NCBI RefSeq assembly: GCF_003315175.1
Contig: NZ_QNRQ01000015.1
Span: 1 to 64,000 of the forward strand
Direction: 5' to 3'
DNA: 64,000 nt
Source: Eoetvoesiella caeni
GTDB lineage: Bacteria > Pseudomonadota > Gammaproteobacteria > Burkholderiales > Burkholderiaceae_B
Positions 33,276 through 42,341 of this stretch are shown here, one piece after another; position 1 is the stretch's first letter; every line of letters begins with the position of its first letter. A model generated the notes under the pieces. It was not told the origin of the DNA, did not search any database, and saw nothing but the letters and a program-made list of their open reading frames with translations. The translations under genes were made by a program, and so were the position numbers.

Positions 33276-33986
33276 CTACTCGCCGTCCAGCTCAGGATAA
33301 TAGCGGAACATGCCATCGCCGAATGGCAGGCGGCGGGGACTGGCGAAATAGTCTTGCAGCTCGGGCAAGGCCCCTACCCGCTTGTGCAAGCCCGACAGGC
33401 ATGGATAGTCGGAAATCACTGCGGCCATGCGCTTGGGGAAGGCATGCAGCAGGCCGTCCACCAATTGGAACAAAGACAAATCCGCATAAGACCAGTGTGT
33501 GCCGGCGGTAAGCCAGCCTTCATGCGGGATCAGCACGCGTTCAAAATAATGCAGGAACTTGGGAATACGGGTCTCGCGAAAGACTTGCGCGCGACGCAGG
33601 GATTCGGCCTTTTGCTCTTCGTAGTGCAGGCTGGACGCAATGGGGTGATGAACGTCGTGCGCTTCAACCACCATGTCGGCGATGGTCAGCTGAATTTGGT
33701 TCACCCACAAGCGGCCGGCGGTATCGGCCGGAGCAAGGCTGTGCTTTTCGCCCAGAAACAGCAAGATGTTGGCTGTTTGGGAAATGACCATGCGGTCCAC
33801 CACCAGGTAAGGCGGCGCAAACGGCGGGTATTCGCGCACGCGGTTCATGTCTTCAAGCAGCCGCTCTTGGCCCGCACCGGGTTCACGTGTGCAATCCCTA
33901 TAAGGTGTCTTCGCCGCTTCAAGCGCCAGCCGAACAAACTCGCCCCGACCAGGGATGCCATTCCAGTACCAAAGTTCGTAAGTCAT
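33276..33986 (-). CDS. Glutathione S-transferase family protein
   Basis: 236 residues from the Met at 33986, chosen because AAGGA precedes it; the in-frame Met at 34076 would add unrelated residues. The thioredoxin-like N-domain has YELWYWNGIPGRGEFVRLAL and APPYLVVDRMVISQTANILLFL (the cis-Pro and glutathione-binding Ser/Thr region, with Ser in ISQT). The helical C-domain includes SYADLSLFQLVDGLLHAFP. It resembles sigma/mu-like GSTs. Substrate unknown. Confidence 0.8.
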   Translation of the reverse strand: MTYELWYWNGIPGRGEFVRLALEAAKTPYRDCTREPGAGQERLLEDMNRVREYPPFAPPYLVVDRMVISQTANILLFLGEKHSLAPADTAGRLWVNQIQLTIADMVVEAHDVHHPIASSLHYEEQKAESLRRAQVFRETRIPKFLHYFERVLIPHEGWLTAGTHWSYADLSLFQLVDGLLHAFPKRMAAVISDYPCLSGLHKRVGALPELQDYFASPRRLPFGDGMFRYYPELDGE

Positions 33987-34094
33987 TCGTTGTCCTTTTC
34001 CATGGGTTCGTCCAGACGATATGAATCGAACCGGGGCGCCATCACATTCCCCGGGTTCGATAATCATAATCCTCAAATCCCGCGGATTTCCACC

Positions 34095-35726
34095 CTAAGG
34101 AAGCGCCAGTTGCCCTTCCAGTTGAATCCGGTCGAAATCGGAAATGAATATGTCCAGCCGCAAAGTCCAGTGCTGCAGCTTGGGCAAGCGCAGCGAGCGC
34201 ACTTCCCAATGGCCCGGCCCGACCTGAGTCGCCCGGCGCAGCAAGGGCTCCATGCCGCTTGAAGCATTCAAGAAAGACACATCGACGGCAATGGGCAGCA
34301 AGGGGGCCGACTGCGCATCGGTAAGTGTCAATTGCAATGTTCCCGCCTGGCCGGATCCGGCGGCTTGCGCATACACGGCCTGGACCATGGCCGACGCACC
34401 ATGAAGATGGGCGGAAACCACCACCGGCGCGCCAGCGGACATGACGCGCGCAGGCGGCGTAAAACGCCACAGCGCGACTACGCCCAGCACGCACAAAGCC
34501 AGGACAATCTCGGCCGTGATAATGCGGCCCAACGCCCGACGTGCCGCCTCTTTGCCTTCAAGCACCGCAGCAGTCAGGCGATAACGGTTCCAGGCAGCCA
34601 ACAAGAACAAAGCGGCCACCAGCGCCAGCTTGCACAATAGTATCTGCCCATACGCGGTGCGCCACAACGCTGTCACATGATCAAGCTGCAAGACGGCCAG
34701 CAGCAGCCCGCTGGCCAGCAATACAGCCACCACCCAGCGAATATGATACGAGAACCGAGTCAACGCAGGCAGCAGTTGGACGCCGTTGTTGCGGACCAGG
34801 CCAAGCAAAGGAATAAGCGCTCCCAGCCATGCCGTCACGGCAACGACATGCAGCCACACGGCGGGGCGGGCCAGCCACTGCGGCGGAGCCACGCTGGCAT
34901 GGCCGCTGGCGGCAAAGGCCGCCCCCAGCAGTACAACAGCCGTAATGGCGCCCAGGCGAATGCGGCCCGGGCTTGCGCTGGTCAGCAACGCATCCCACGC
35001 CGCCAGCAAGGCCAAGAGCGCCAGCGCCAGTGTGATCGAATACGTGGTGCCCAGCGCGGTAAGCCAGACCTGCGCGCCAGCCAGGGCGGACCACGACGCA
35101 TTCAAGGCGTCCAGCCCTTGCAGCGCCAATGAAACCGGGATGGCAATCAGGCCAAGGCCTATCGCCATCCGCGCGCAACAGACCGGGCTGTTTGCGCCGA
35201 GCGGCGAGCAAGCCCGGAACAGGGCTGCGCCCACTCCAAAGAACAGGCCGATATACAAAGCCAGCCTGGCCAGCCAGATAGCGGACTGGCGCACTATCAA
35301 CGTACTGCCGGGCTCGATGGCCGGAGCGGCGCCGGCAACGCCCAGCGAGAACACAACGGCTCCGCCCACCGGGTGGCCGTCTGCCGAAATTACGCGCCAA
35401 CTTAGCGCATAGGTGCCTGTCTGGCGCTGCATAGGCAAATCGATGCGCAATTTATTATCGACTGCCCTGACATGACCCAGGACTTGCGACGTACCATTGG
35501 GCAAGACCAGGCGAAAGACCAGCGGCGATACCGGTTCGTCAAAAGTCAATACAGCCTGTGGCGGCATGGCTGCAAGCACGATGCCGTCGGCCGGTGCCGC
35601 AGCGACCAGCGCGGCATGCGCATGCGCCGCGCGCCCGACGGCCAGCAGAGACAACAAAAGAAGGACCTGTCCCATGAACAGCCCGGCACGCCGGCAAGGC
35701 CGCAAGCCGAAAATTCCCAGAATCAT
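34095..35726 (-). CDS. Copper resistance CopC-CopD fusion
   Basis: About 543 residues from the Met at 35726, which has GGAG 9 bp upstream. A signal peptide precedes a periplasmic CopC domain (mature N-terminus AHAALVAAAPADG, then TYALSWRVISADGHPVGG, with the conserved Cu-binding His residues). About eight transmembrane segments of a CopD domain follow, and a further C-terminal periplasmic region (from about 420) completes the protein. The YcnJ-like fusion mediates copper acquisition or export. The YcnI-like gene upstream on the same strand supports a copper role. Confidence 0.8.
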   Translation of the reverse strand: MILGIFGLRPCRRAGLFMGQVLLLLSLLAVGRAAHAHAALVAAAPADGIVLAAMPPQAVLTFDEPVSPLVFRLVLPNGTSQVLGHVRAVDNKLRIDLPMQRQTGTYALSWRVISADGHPVGGAVVFSLGVAGAAPAIEPGSTLIVRQSAIWLARLALYIGLFFGVGAALFRACSPLGANSPVCCARMAIGLGLIAIPVSLALQGLDALNASWSALAGAQVWLTALGTTYSITLALALLALLAAWDALLTSASPGRIRLGAITAVVLLGAAFAASGHASVAPPQWLARPAVWLHVVAVTAWLGALIPLLGLVRNNGVQLLPALTRFSYHIRWVVAVLLASGLLLAVLQLDHVTALWRTAYGQILLCKLALVAALFLLAAWNRYRLTAAVLEGKEAARRALGRIITAEIVLALCVLGVVALWRFTPPARVMSAGAPVVVSAHLHGASAMVQAVYAQAAGSGQAGTLQLTLTDAQSAPLLPIAVDVSFLNASSGMEPLLRRATQVGPGHWEVRSLRLPKLQHWTLRLDIFISDFDRIQLEGQLALP

Positions 35727-35836
35727 CAAGACCCGCTCCGCCCATAATGGCATTCAGCAAGCAACGACGGGCAGGTATGCATGACGTTGTATGAGGTCCG
35801 GTCAGTGAACAAAGCCAAGCTGGGCCATCCGGCCGG

Positions 35837-36349
35837 CTATGGCTTGGGCAGCAACTTCAGGCTGGGCGCGGGCTTGTCGCTGGGGCTGGCGGTTTCTATC
35901 CAGCGCTCTACCCCTTTCTCGCACTCCTGCACCACCGGAAAGTAAAGGACCTGGCCCGGCTTCAAGGTGGGTTCGGCCAAGTAGGCCTGAAATACGAACT
36001 CATCGTAGTTGTCGTCCAGCAGCTTGCCGCTCCAACTGACTTCCTTCACGCCGGATGTGATCTGTGCGCCATGGACAGTATACGGTTGCGCATACGAGCC
36101 CTTGATGGTTTCAAGCGTCCAGCCGGGCTTGGGCTGCGGCTTGATCGAAATGACGCCCTCGGGAACACGTACCCGCACTTTCAAGGTGGGCGACCCGGCG
36201 CAACCGTGCGGTACGCGAAAAACGGCTTTGTAGTAGCTGCCGACAGGCGCTTGCTTCGTTTCGAGCGTCACATGGGCGAAGGCGGGCATCGCGGCCAATG
36301 CCGCGAGAATGGCAGCCGCCTTGGCGGCACGAAGGACAAGACGATTCAT
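35837..36349 (-). CDS. YcnI-like copper-binding protein (DUF1775)
   Basis: 170 residues from the Met at 36349, preceded by CTGGAG; an in-frame Met at 36424 is less likely. A signal peptide is cleaved near AFA, so the mature chain begins HVTLETKQAPVGSYYKAVFR. YcnI copper proteins bind the metal through this N-terminal His. VPHGCAGSPTLKVRVRVPEG and WSGKLLDDNYDEFVFQ are DUF1775 blocks. The gene next downstream encodes CopC-CopD. Confidence 0.8.
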   Translation of the reverse strand: MNRLVLRAAKAAAILAALAAMPAFAHVTLETKQAPVGSYYKAVFRVPHGCAGSPTLKVRVRVPEGVISIKPQPKPGWTLETIKGSYAQPYTVHGAQITSGVKEVSWSGKLLDDNYDEFVFQAYLAEPTLKPGQVLYFPVVQECEKGVERWIETASPSDKPAPSLKLLPKP

Positions 36350-36482
36350 TGAAGACTCCAGCGTCATGAAGAGGACCGGCCTTCTTGCCGGGGCTCTTCG
36401 TCGTTTTTCATGGGACCCATACACCCCAGGGAATGAATCCCTGGGCCAGAGCGGCCCGCTCGGGGCGAGTTTTGCGCGATGG

Positions 36483-37862
36483 CTACGACGCGGGGTCGGC
36501 CACCTTATCCCGCATGGTTACGAACTCTTCGGCCGCGGTGGGGTGTATGCCCACGGTACGGTCGAACTGCTTTTTGGTGGCGCCACACTGCATCGCAATG
36601 GCAAGGCCTTGCATGATCTCGGCGGCGTCCGGGCCGACCATGTGGCAGCCAAGCACGCGGTCGCTTTCGCGGTCGACCACGAGCTTCATAAGGGTTTTTT
36701 CCTTGCGCCCGCTTAGCGTGTTGTGCATGGGGCGGAATATGCTTCGGTAGATATCGACCGGCTTGCCGCCTTCGCGAGCCTGATGCTCGGCCAGACCGAC
36801 CGTTGCCACGGGAGGCTGGCTGAACACCGCCGTCGAAATGAGGTGAGGGTCGAATTTTGTGGGGTTGTCGTTATACAAGGTCTCGGCCAGGGCCCGCGCT
36901 TCGGCAATCGCGACGGGCGTCAGGTTATGCTTGTCGGTGACGTCGCCTACCGCATAAATGTTTTCTACCGACGTACGCGACCACTCGTCGACCAGCACAG
37001 CCCCGACATCGTCGGTTTTGACGCCCACTTCCTGCAAGCCCAGGTTGCGGGTATTAGGCACACGGCCAGTGGCATACAAGATCTGATCGCAGGAAATTAC
37101 CTGGCCGTCATTAAGCGTGACATGCAGGCCGCCGGCGGCCTTCGCTATGCTTTCAACCAGCGTACCGTTAAGGATGCGCATGCCGCGCTCGGTCAGTTCC
37201 TGCGCCAAATGCTGGCGCACGTCCATGTCGAACCCCCTAAGCGGTATGTCGCCGCGCAATACCAGGGTAACCTCGGCGCCCAGCGTCAGGAAAATACCGG
37301 CAAATTCCACCGCAATATAACCGGCGCCTACCACTACGACACGCTTGGGCAGCTCGGCAAGCTCCAGGGCCTCGTTGGACGTAATGGCATGCTCGATGCC
37401 CGGTGTATCGGGCATGACAGGATGGCCCCCGGTCGCTATCAGGATGCGTTCGGCGGTTACCCTGCGCCCGCCGATGTCCACGGTATGGGCGTCGACCATG
37501 CGGCCTTCGCCGGTAATCAGCTCGACGCCCGCATCGGCCAGCATCTTGATATAAATGCCATTAAGACGGTCGATTTCGCGATTCTTGTTGGCAATAAGAG
37601 TGGGCCAGCTGAATGTAGCCTGACCAATATCCCAGCCGTAGCCGCGCGCATCGGCAATTTCGTCGGCAACCTGCGCGCCATACACCAGCAACTTTTTTGG
37701 AACGCAGCCCCGGATGACGCATGTGCCGCCCACCCGGCTGTTCTCGCAGATACCGACCTTCGCCCCATAAGCCGCGGCGCGGCGCGACCCCGCAACGCCC
37801 CCCGAACCCGCGCCAATCGTAAAGAGGTCAAAATCGTACTTGCTGTTTCGAGCCTGAGCCAT
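36483..37862 (-). CDS. gor: Glutathione-disulfide reductase
   Basis: 459 residues, the typical length. The FAD site is FDLFTIGAGSGGVAGSRRAA, the redox-active disulfide is GGTCVIRGCVPKKLLVYG, the NADPH-binding Rossmann domain lies at about 170-290 (VVVGAGYIAVEFAGIF), and the C-terminal interface has the catalytic His-Glu in GIHPTAAEE. The VIRGC form separates glutathione reductases from dihydrolipoamide dehydrogenases. It keeps glutathione reduced and may serve the GST encoded nearby. Confidence 0.9.
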   Translation of the reverse strand: MAQARNSKYDFDLFTIGAGSGGVAGSRRAAAYGAKVGICENSRVGGTCVIRGCVPKKLLVYGAQVADEIADARGYGWDIGQATFSWPTLIANKNREIDRLNGIYIKMLADAGVELITGEGRMVDAHTVDIGGRRVTAERILIATGGHPVMPDTPGIEHAITSNEALELAELPKRVVVVGAGYIAVEFAGIFLTLGAEVTLVLRGDIPLRGFDMDVRQHLAQELTERGMRILNGTLVESIAKAAGGLHVTLNDGQVISCDQILYATGRVPNTRNLGLQEVGVKTDDVGAVLVDEWSRTSVENIYAVGDVTDKHNLTPVAIAEARALAETLYNDNPTKFDPHLISTAVFSQPPVATVGLAEHQAREGGKPVDIYRSIFRPMHNTLSGRKEKTLMKLVVDRESDRVLGCHMVGPDAAEIMQGLAIAMQCGATKKQFDRTVGIHPTAAEEFVTMRDKVADPAS

Positions 37863-37971
37863 GCTGTCGTTCCGTCCTTATTTTGGATCAAATTTTATGT
37901 GCAATACCGTAATCATGCCCTGATTAAGCCTTCCGGCACAAATCGGGCTAGAGCTCGGTTGAAAAGCCACG

Positions 37972-38784
37972 CTATGCCTGCCGCATCAGCCTGGCGGAGA
38001 TTTCTTTGGAAGCCTGTACCAGCTGGGGCAGGTGTTTCTTGACTATCTGAGGCACTGTGGCCACCTTGTGCATCCATGTCAGGTTGATGATGGCGACGAC
38101 TTCGTCGCCAGCCCACACCGGCACGGCTATCGAGTCGCGCTGGTCGTCCGATTCGCGGCGGGTCTTGTCGAAGTGGCCGCCGAAGTCGTCTGCGCGCACA
38201 CCATAACCCTTGCGGCGGGTGTCGTCCAGAATCCGCTGCACAAGCTCGGGCTGGTTCGCCATGAAATTGCCATGTTCGTTGCTCGCGGCCAGGCGCAGCA
38301 ATACAGCCTTGCGCTCGGCTTCGCTGCAGAAAGCAATATAGGCGCGCCCCGTGGCCGAGCGCAGCATATTGATTCGAAAGCCGACCGGCCCCAGCGGGAT
38401 ATGCGAAAAATACGACTTGGGGCTGTTGGTTTCGATGACCTCCATGTGGTCAAGGCGCGGTACGGCAAGAATGGAAGGCCAGTTCACCTTTTGGCATAGG
38501 CGGCCAAGAATCGGGGAGGCGACCTCGACGAGGAAGTTTTCATCGTTGATTTGCGGCGGACGCGGCTGATAGGTATGGCTGGCCATGAATGCGCCATCGG
38601 CAAGCCGCTGCCACACCAGCCCGCGCTCTTTCAGCGTGGCCAGTATCCGAGTCAATGTTGCCTTGGGCAGGCCGGTGGCCAGGTAAAGGTCGTGCAGACT
38701 GGCGTTGCGCGCTGTATGCAAATAGCCCAAGACCTCCAGGCCCCGGTCCAGCGCTCGAATCGTCTTTACTTTGTATTCGCGCAT
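37972..38784 (-). CDS. IclR-family transcriptional regulator
   Basis: About 270 residues from the Met at 38784; a GTG at 38802 is an alternative start. The winged helix occupies about 1-75 (TIRALDRGLEVLGYLHTAR, then GLPKATLTRILATLKERG). A C-terminal GAF-like effector domain follows (about 90-265). IclR regulators typically control adjacent divergent catabolic genes. Here the divergent genes are the five-gene biotin-carboxylase operon starting at 38917, so it is the likely regulator. Confidence 0.85.
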   Translation of the reverse strand: MREYKVKTIRALDRGLEVLGYLHTARNASLHDLYLATGLPKATLTRILATLKERGLVWQRLADGAFMASHTYQPRPPQINDENFLVEVASPILGRLCQKVNWPSILAVPRLDHMEVIETNSPKSYFSHIPLGPVGFRINMLRSATGRAYIAFCSEAERKAVLLRLAASNEHGNFMANQPELVQRILDDTRRKGYGVRADDFGGHFDKTRRESDDQRDSIAVPVWAGDEVVAIINLTWMHKVATVPQIVKKHLPQLVQASKEISARLMRQA

Positions 38785-38916
38785 ATCCTCACAGCTTTTC
38801 ACCAGATGAAAACCAATCGAATGATACTAGCATTTGCCGCTGCGCCTGAGCAACACTCAATGCAACGATCAGAACCGCGGCATCAAACCCTGCAAGGGAA
38901 TATTGGAATCTTAGCC

Positions 38917-39423
38917 ATGAGCCTCAACTATGAAGACGTCCAGCGCATCATCCAGTTGCTCAACACTTCGCACTTCGATGAACTGCACCTGGAAGCGGAC
39001 GGCATCAAGCTGGACTTGAAGCGCCACGGATTCGCCAACGGCGCCCTTCCCGCCGGCGCGGCTGGGCAAGAAAGCGCAGCACTGTCGCCTCCCGCCGCGA
39101 AACCAGATCGACAAGACGACGCGCCAACCTCCAAGCCGGCTCAGCACCCGCCCGCTTCCAATACAACGCTCTCCGATGCAGCGCTGCTGGAAATCCGCGC
39201 ACCCATGCTGGGCGCCTTCTACTGTTCGCCCAAACCGGGCGCTGCGCCTTTTGTCTCGATAGGAAGCAAAGTTTCGTCTCACACCATCATCGGCATTATC
39301 GAAGTCATGAAGCTTATGAACTCGGTCGCTGCGGACATCTCGGGCGAAGTCGTCGAAATACTGGCCAAAGACGGCGACCTGGTCGAATACGACCAAGTAC
39401 TGCTGCGCGTTCGCCCAGCCTGA
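38917..39423 (+). CDS. Biotin carboxyl carrier protein (AccB-like)
   Basis: 168 residues. The N-terminal region (MSLNYEDVQRIIQLLNTSHF, then LHLEADGIKLDLKR) is AccB-like. A Pro/Ala-rich linker lies at about 45-85. The C-terminal biotinyl domain has the EVMKLMNS motif with the biotinylated Lys132; the thumb loop includes FYCSPKPG. It should carry carboxybiotin between the biotin carboxylase (next gene, 0-bp gap) and the carboxyltransferase (third gene). As the first gene of an operon it is probably dedicated to this complex rather than to fatty acid synthesis. Confidence 0.9.
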   Translation: MSLNYEDVQRIIQLLNTSHFDELHLEADGIKLDLKRHGFANGALPAGAAGQESAALSPPAAKPDRQDDAPTSKPAQHPPASNTTLSDAALLEIRAPMLGAFYCSPKPGAAPFVSIGSKVSSHTIIGIIEVMKLMNSVAADISGEVVEILAKDGDLVEYDQVLLRVRPA

Positions 39424-40851
39424 ATGAAAACCCCGGCCATGGACAAAGCTCAAACAGACAGCGGCACCACGAAGATTCGGCGCGTCCTGGTTGCCAACCG
39501 CGGCGAGATCGCGCTGCGCATCATCCGCAGCCTGAAGCGGCTGGACATTGAGTCCGTGCTGGCGGTCTCCACCGCGGACCGCGACAGCATGGGGGCCAGG
39601 ATGGCCGATCGCACCGTGTGCATAGGCCCAGGCCGCGCCGCCGACAGTTATCTGAAAATCGGCACGCTGGTTCAAGCCGCCCTGAGTACCGGCGCGCAAG
39701 CCATACATCCAGGCTATGGGTTTCTTTCAGAACGCTCGGAGTTTGCCCGTGCATGCGAAGACAACGGCCTGGTGTTCATCGGGCCCACGGCCGAACAGAT
39801 AGAAAGAATGGGCAACAAGCTGCAAGCGCGCGAGATCGCACAAATGGCCAAGGTGCCCATCACTCCGGGCGGGCCGGTAGAGTCGCTTGGACAAGCCTTG
39901 CAAGCGGCCGATGAAATCGGCTTCCCCGTGCTTATCAAGGCGGTGGGCGGAGGCGGCGGGCGCGGCCTGAAGCGCGCCAACACGCGCGAAGAACTGAGCA
40001 AGCTGTTCGATCTTGCCAGCGCAGAAGCTTTGGCCGCGTTCGGCGATGGACGCGTCTATATCGAATGCTTCGTGACCCAGGGCCGGCACATCGAAGTCCA
40101 AATCCTGGGCGACGGCAAGCAAGTCGTCCATCTTGGCGACCGCGACTGCTCGGTCCAGCGGCGCTATCAGAAGCTGATAGAAGAAGCTCCCGCTCCGGAC
40201 TTTCCCGACGACATGCGCCGCGAGGTGCAGGCGGCCGCGGTACGTTTTGCGCAACATATCGGCTATCGCAGCGCCGGCACCGTCGAATTCTTGATCGACG
40301 TGCAGCGCAAGCAGTTCTATTTTCTTGAAATGAACGCGCGCATTCAGGTAGAACACCCCGTAACCGAATTGATAACCGGCCTGGATATCGTGGCCGAACA
40401 GCTGCACATAGCCCAGGGAAATTCATTGCGGCTGTCGCAGCAAGACATCCACATGAAAGGCCATGCCATCGAATGCCGCATCAATGCCGAGGATGTTGAA
40501 AACGATTTCCAGCCTTGTCCCGGCAGAATCAACGAGGTGCAATTTCCCGCCATGGACGGCCTGCGTATCGACACCTATATCGAAGCAGGAACCATGGTGC
40601 CGCCTTTCTATGATTCCATGGTGGCCAAGATCATTGCGGTGGCGGACACGCGCGATGAAGCGCGCCGACGCCTGCTCGACGCCCTGGCCAAAGTTCGCAT
40701 CGGCGGCGTCAAGACCAATATCCGTCTTCACCAGGCCATCCTGCGCACACCGGAATTTTCAGCTGGCGGCGTAGATACGGGTTTTCTGGGACGCTACCTG
40801 GCGCAAAGTGCCGCGGCAGACGCCGAACACAAGGAAACGAGCCCAACATGA
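39424..40851 (+). CDS. Biotin carboxylase (AccC-like)
   Basis: 475 residues, starting immediately after accB. The N-terminal Rossmann fold has RRVLVANRGEIALRIIRSL. The ATP-grasp domain includes PVLIKAVGGGGGRGLKRA (glycine-rich loop). Active-site segments VEVQILGDG-type (as IEVQILGDGK), RDCSVQRRYQKLIEE and FLEMNARIQVEHPVTE are all present, so it should be active. Its overlap of 4 bp with the carboxyltransferase gene shows co-translation. Confidence 0.9.
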   Translation: MKTPAMDKAQTDSGTTKIRRVLVANRGEIALRIIRSLKRLDIESVLAVSTADRDSMGARMADRTVCIGPGRAADSYLKIGTLVQAALSTGAQAIHPGYGFLSERSEFARACEDNGLVFIGPTAEQIERMGNKLQAREIAQMAKVPITPGGPVESLGQALQAADEIGFPVLIKAVGGGGGRGLKRANTREELSKLFDLASAEALAAFGDGRVYIECFVTQGRHIEVQILGDGKQVVHLGDRDCSVQRRYQKLIEEAPAPDFPDDMRREVQAAAVRFAQHIGYRSAGTVEFLIDVQRKQFYFLEMNARIQVEHPVTELITGLDIVAEQLHIAQGNSLRLSQQDIHMKGHAIECRINAEDVENDFQPCPGRINEVQFPAMDGLRIDTYIEAGTMVPPFYDSMVAKIIAVADTRDEARRRLLDALAKVRIGGVKTNIRLHQAILRTPEFSAGGVDTGFLGRYLAQSAAADAEHKETSPT

Positions 40852-42341
40852 CGCACTCTTCATTGCAGTTTATCGACACCACATTGCGGGACGGCAATCA
40901 AAGCCTGTGGGGCGCCACGGGCCTGCGAACAGCAATGATGCTGCAAGTGGCGCCGCTGCTGGACCAAGTCGGCTACCATGCGCTGGATTTCAGTACCAGC
41001 ACGCATATGGCGGTAACGGTCCGGTTCCATAAAGAAAACCCCTGGGAACGCCTAAGGCTGATGAAAGCGCACACGCCGCGAACACAACTGAGCTTTCTTT
41101 CCACCGGCATGCGTTTCATTTCGTGGGAAACCGCGCATCCCGAACTCATGGCTCTGTCGTACCGCTTGCTGGTAAACAACGGCATCGAGCGCTTCATGGT
41201 AATGGACCCCATGAACAATGCCACGGCTGTTATCGAGAACTGCCGGGCCATCAAAAAGGCCGGCGCATCGGAGATCGTCGGCGCCTTGGTTTACACCGTC
41301 AGCCCGATTCACGACGACGAGTTTTTTGCGGCGATGGCCAGGACGCTTGCCGCGGAAGCCGCTATAGATCGCATTTACCTGAAGGACCCGGGCGGCCTGC
41401 TTACGCTGGACCGGGCCCGCACGCTACTGCCCCAGCTGCGGCTTGCGGCCGGCGGCAAGCCGCTGGAACTGCATTCGCATTGCACCATCGGCCTGGCTCC
41501 GTTCACCTATGCCGAAGCGCCGTCGCTGGGCGTGGACGCATTGCACACGGCCGCACGGCCGCTGGGCAACGGCACCAGCCAGCCCGCGGTGGAAAACGTG
41601 GTCAGCAACCTGCAAGGCCAAGGCGTTTCCACCGGCCTGGACATGGAGGCCGCGGCCCGCGTCAGCAAGTATTTCACCACGCTGGCCGGCGCCGAAGGCC
41701 TTCCTGTGGGTGTGCCCCAGGAATATGATTCGCGCTATTTCGGCCATCAGCTTCCCGGCGGCATGATAGGCACCATGCGGCGCCAATTGCGCGAAATGCG
41801 CCAGGAACATCGCCTGCCCGAAGTCTACGAAGAGGTCGAGCGCGTACGCGGCGAGCTGGGCTACCCGATTATGGTGACGCCGTTTTCGCAGGTCGTGGGC
41901 ACCATGGCCGTGATGAACGTGCTGGCGCCCCACCGCTACGCCAACGTACCGGACGAGGTCATTCGCTATGTCATAGGCCGCTTCGGCACTCCCCCCGCCC
42001 CCATGGACCCCGACGTCCGCGACCGCATCGAGCAATTGCCCCGCGCAAAAGAACTTGCGGCGCAGGCTCCCATGCCGCCATTGAATGAATTGCGCAAGCG
42101 CTTCGGCCCCGGCCTTTCCGATGAAGAATTCCTGCTGCGCGCCGTCATGCCCGCCGAGCAGGTGGACGCCATGGTCGCCGCGGGCCCATGCCGCCAAAGC
42201 TACAACCCCATCCTGAGCCCCGCCGAAAAGCTCCTGGAAGAACTGTCCCGTCGCCCGGACATTGCCCACGCCCGCATTGAAAAAGACGGTTTCTTAATGA
42301 CACTGCACAGCGCCAGCCCCGCCACCGGAGATTCAAAATGA
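40848..42341 (+). CDS. PYC/OADA-type carboxyltransferase with non-canonical substrate site
   Basis: 497 residues. A TIM-barrel HMGL-like domain (about 1-290) is followed by a PYC_OADA domain (about 300-460). The metal site is intact: Asp10 (FIDTTLRDG), Lys179 (IYLKDPGGLL, the residue carbamylated in pyruvate carboxylase) and HxH at His209/His211 (LHSHCT). Differences from pyruvate carboxylase and OADA are clear: ATR after RDxxQS is ATG, the E-x-W-G-G-A motif is DFSTST, and the LLRG segment is FLST. These residues bind pyruvate in the characterised enzymes, so the acceptor is probably different. Unlike OADA, it has no fused biotin domain. Confidence 0.85.
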   Translation: MTHSSLQFIDTTLRDGNQSLWGATGLRTAMMLQVAPLLDQVGYHALDFSTSTHMAVTVRFHKENPWERLRLMKAHTPRTQLSFLSTGMRFISWETAHPELMALSYRLLVNNGIERFMVMDPMNNATAVIENCRAIKKAGASEIVGALVYTVSPIHDDEFFAAMARTLAAEAAIDRIYLKDPGGLLTLDRARTLLPQLRLAAGGKPLELHSHCTIGLAPFTYAEAPSLGVDALHTAARPLGNGTSQPAVENVVSNLQGQGVSTGLDMEAAARVSKYFTTLAGAEGLPVGVPQEYDSRYFGHQLPGGMIGTMRRQLREMRQEHRLPEVYEEVERVRGELGYPIMVTPFSQVVGTMAVMNVLAPHRYANVPDEVIRYVIGRFGTPPAPMDPDVRDRIEQLPRAKELAAQAPMPPLNELRKRFGPGLSDEEFLLRAVMPAEQVDAMVAAGPCRQSYNPILSPAEKLLEELSRRPDIAHARIEKDGFLMTLHSASPATGDSK

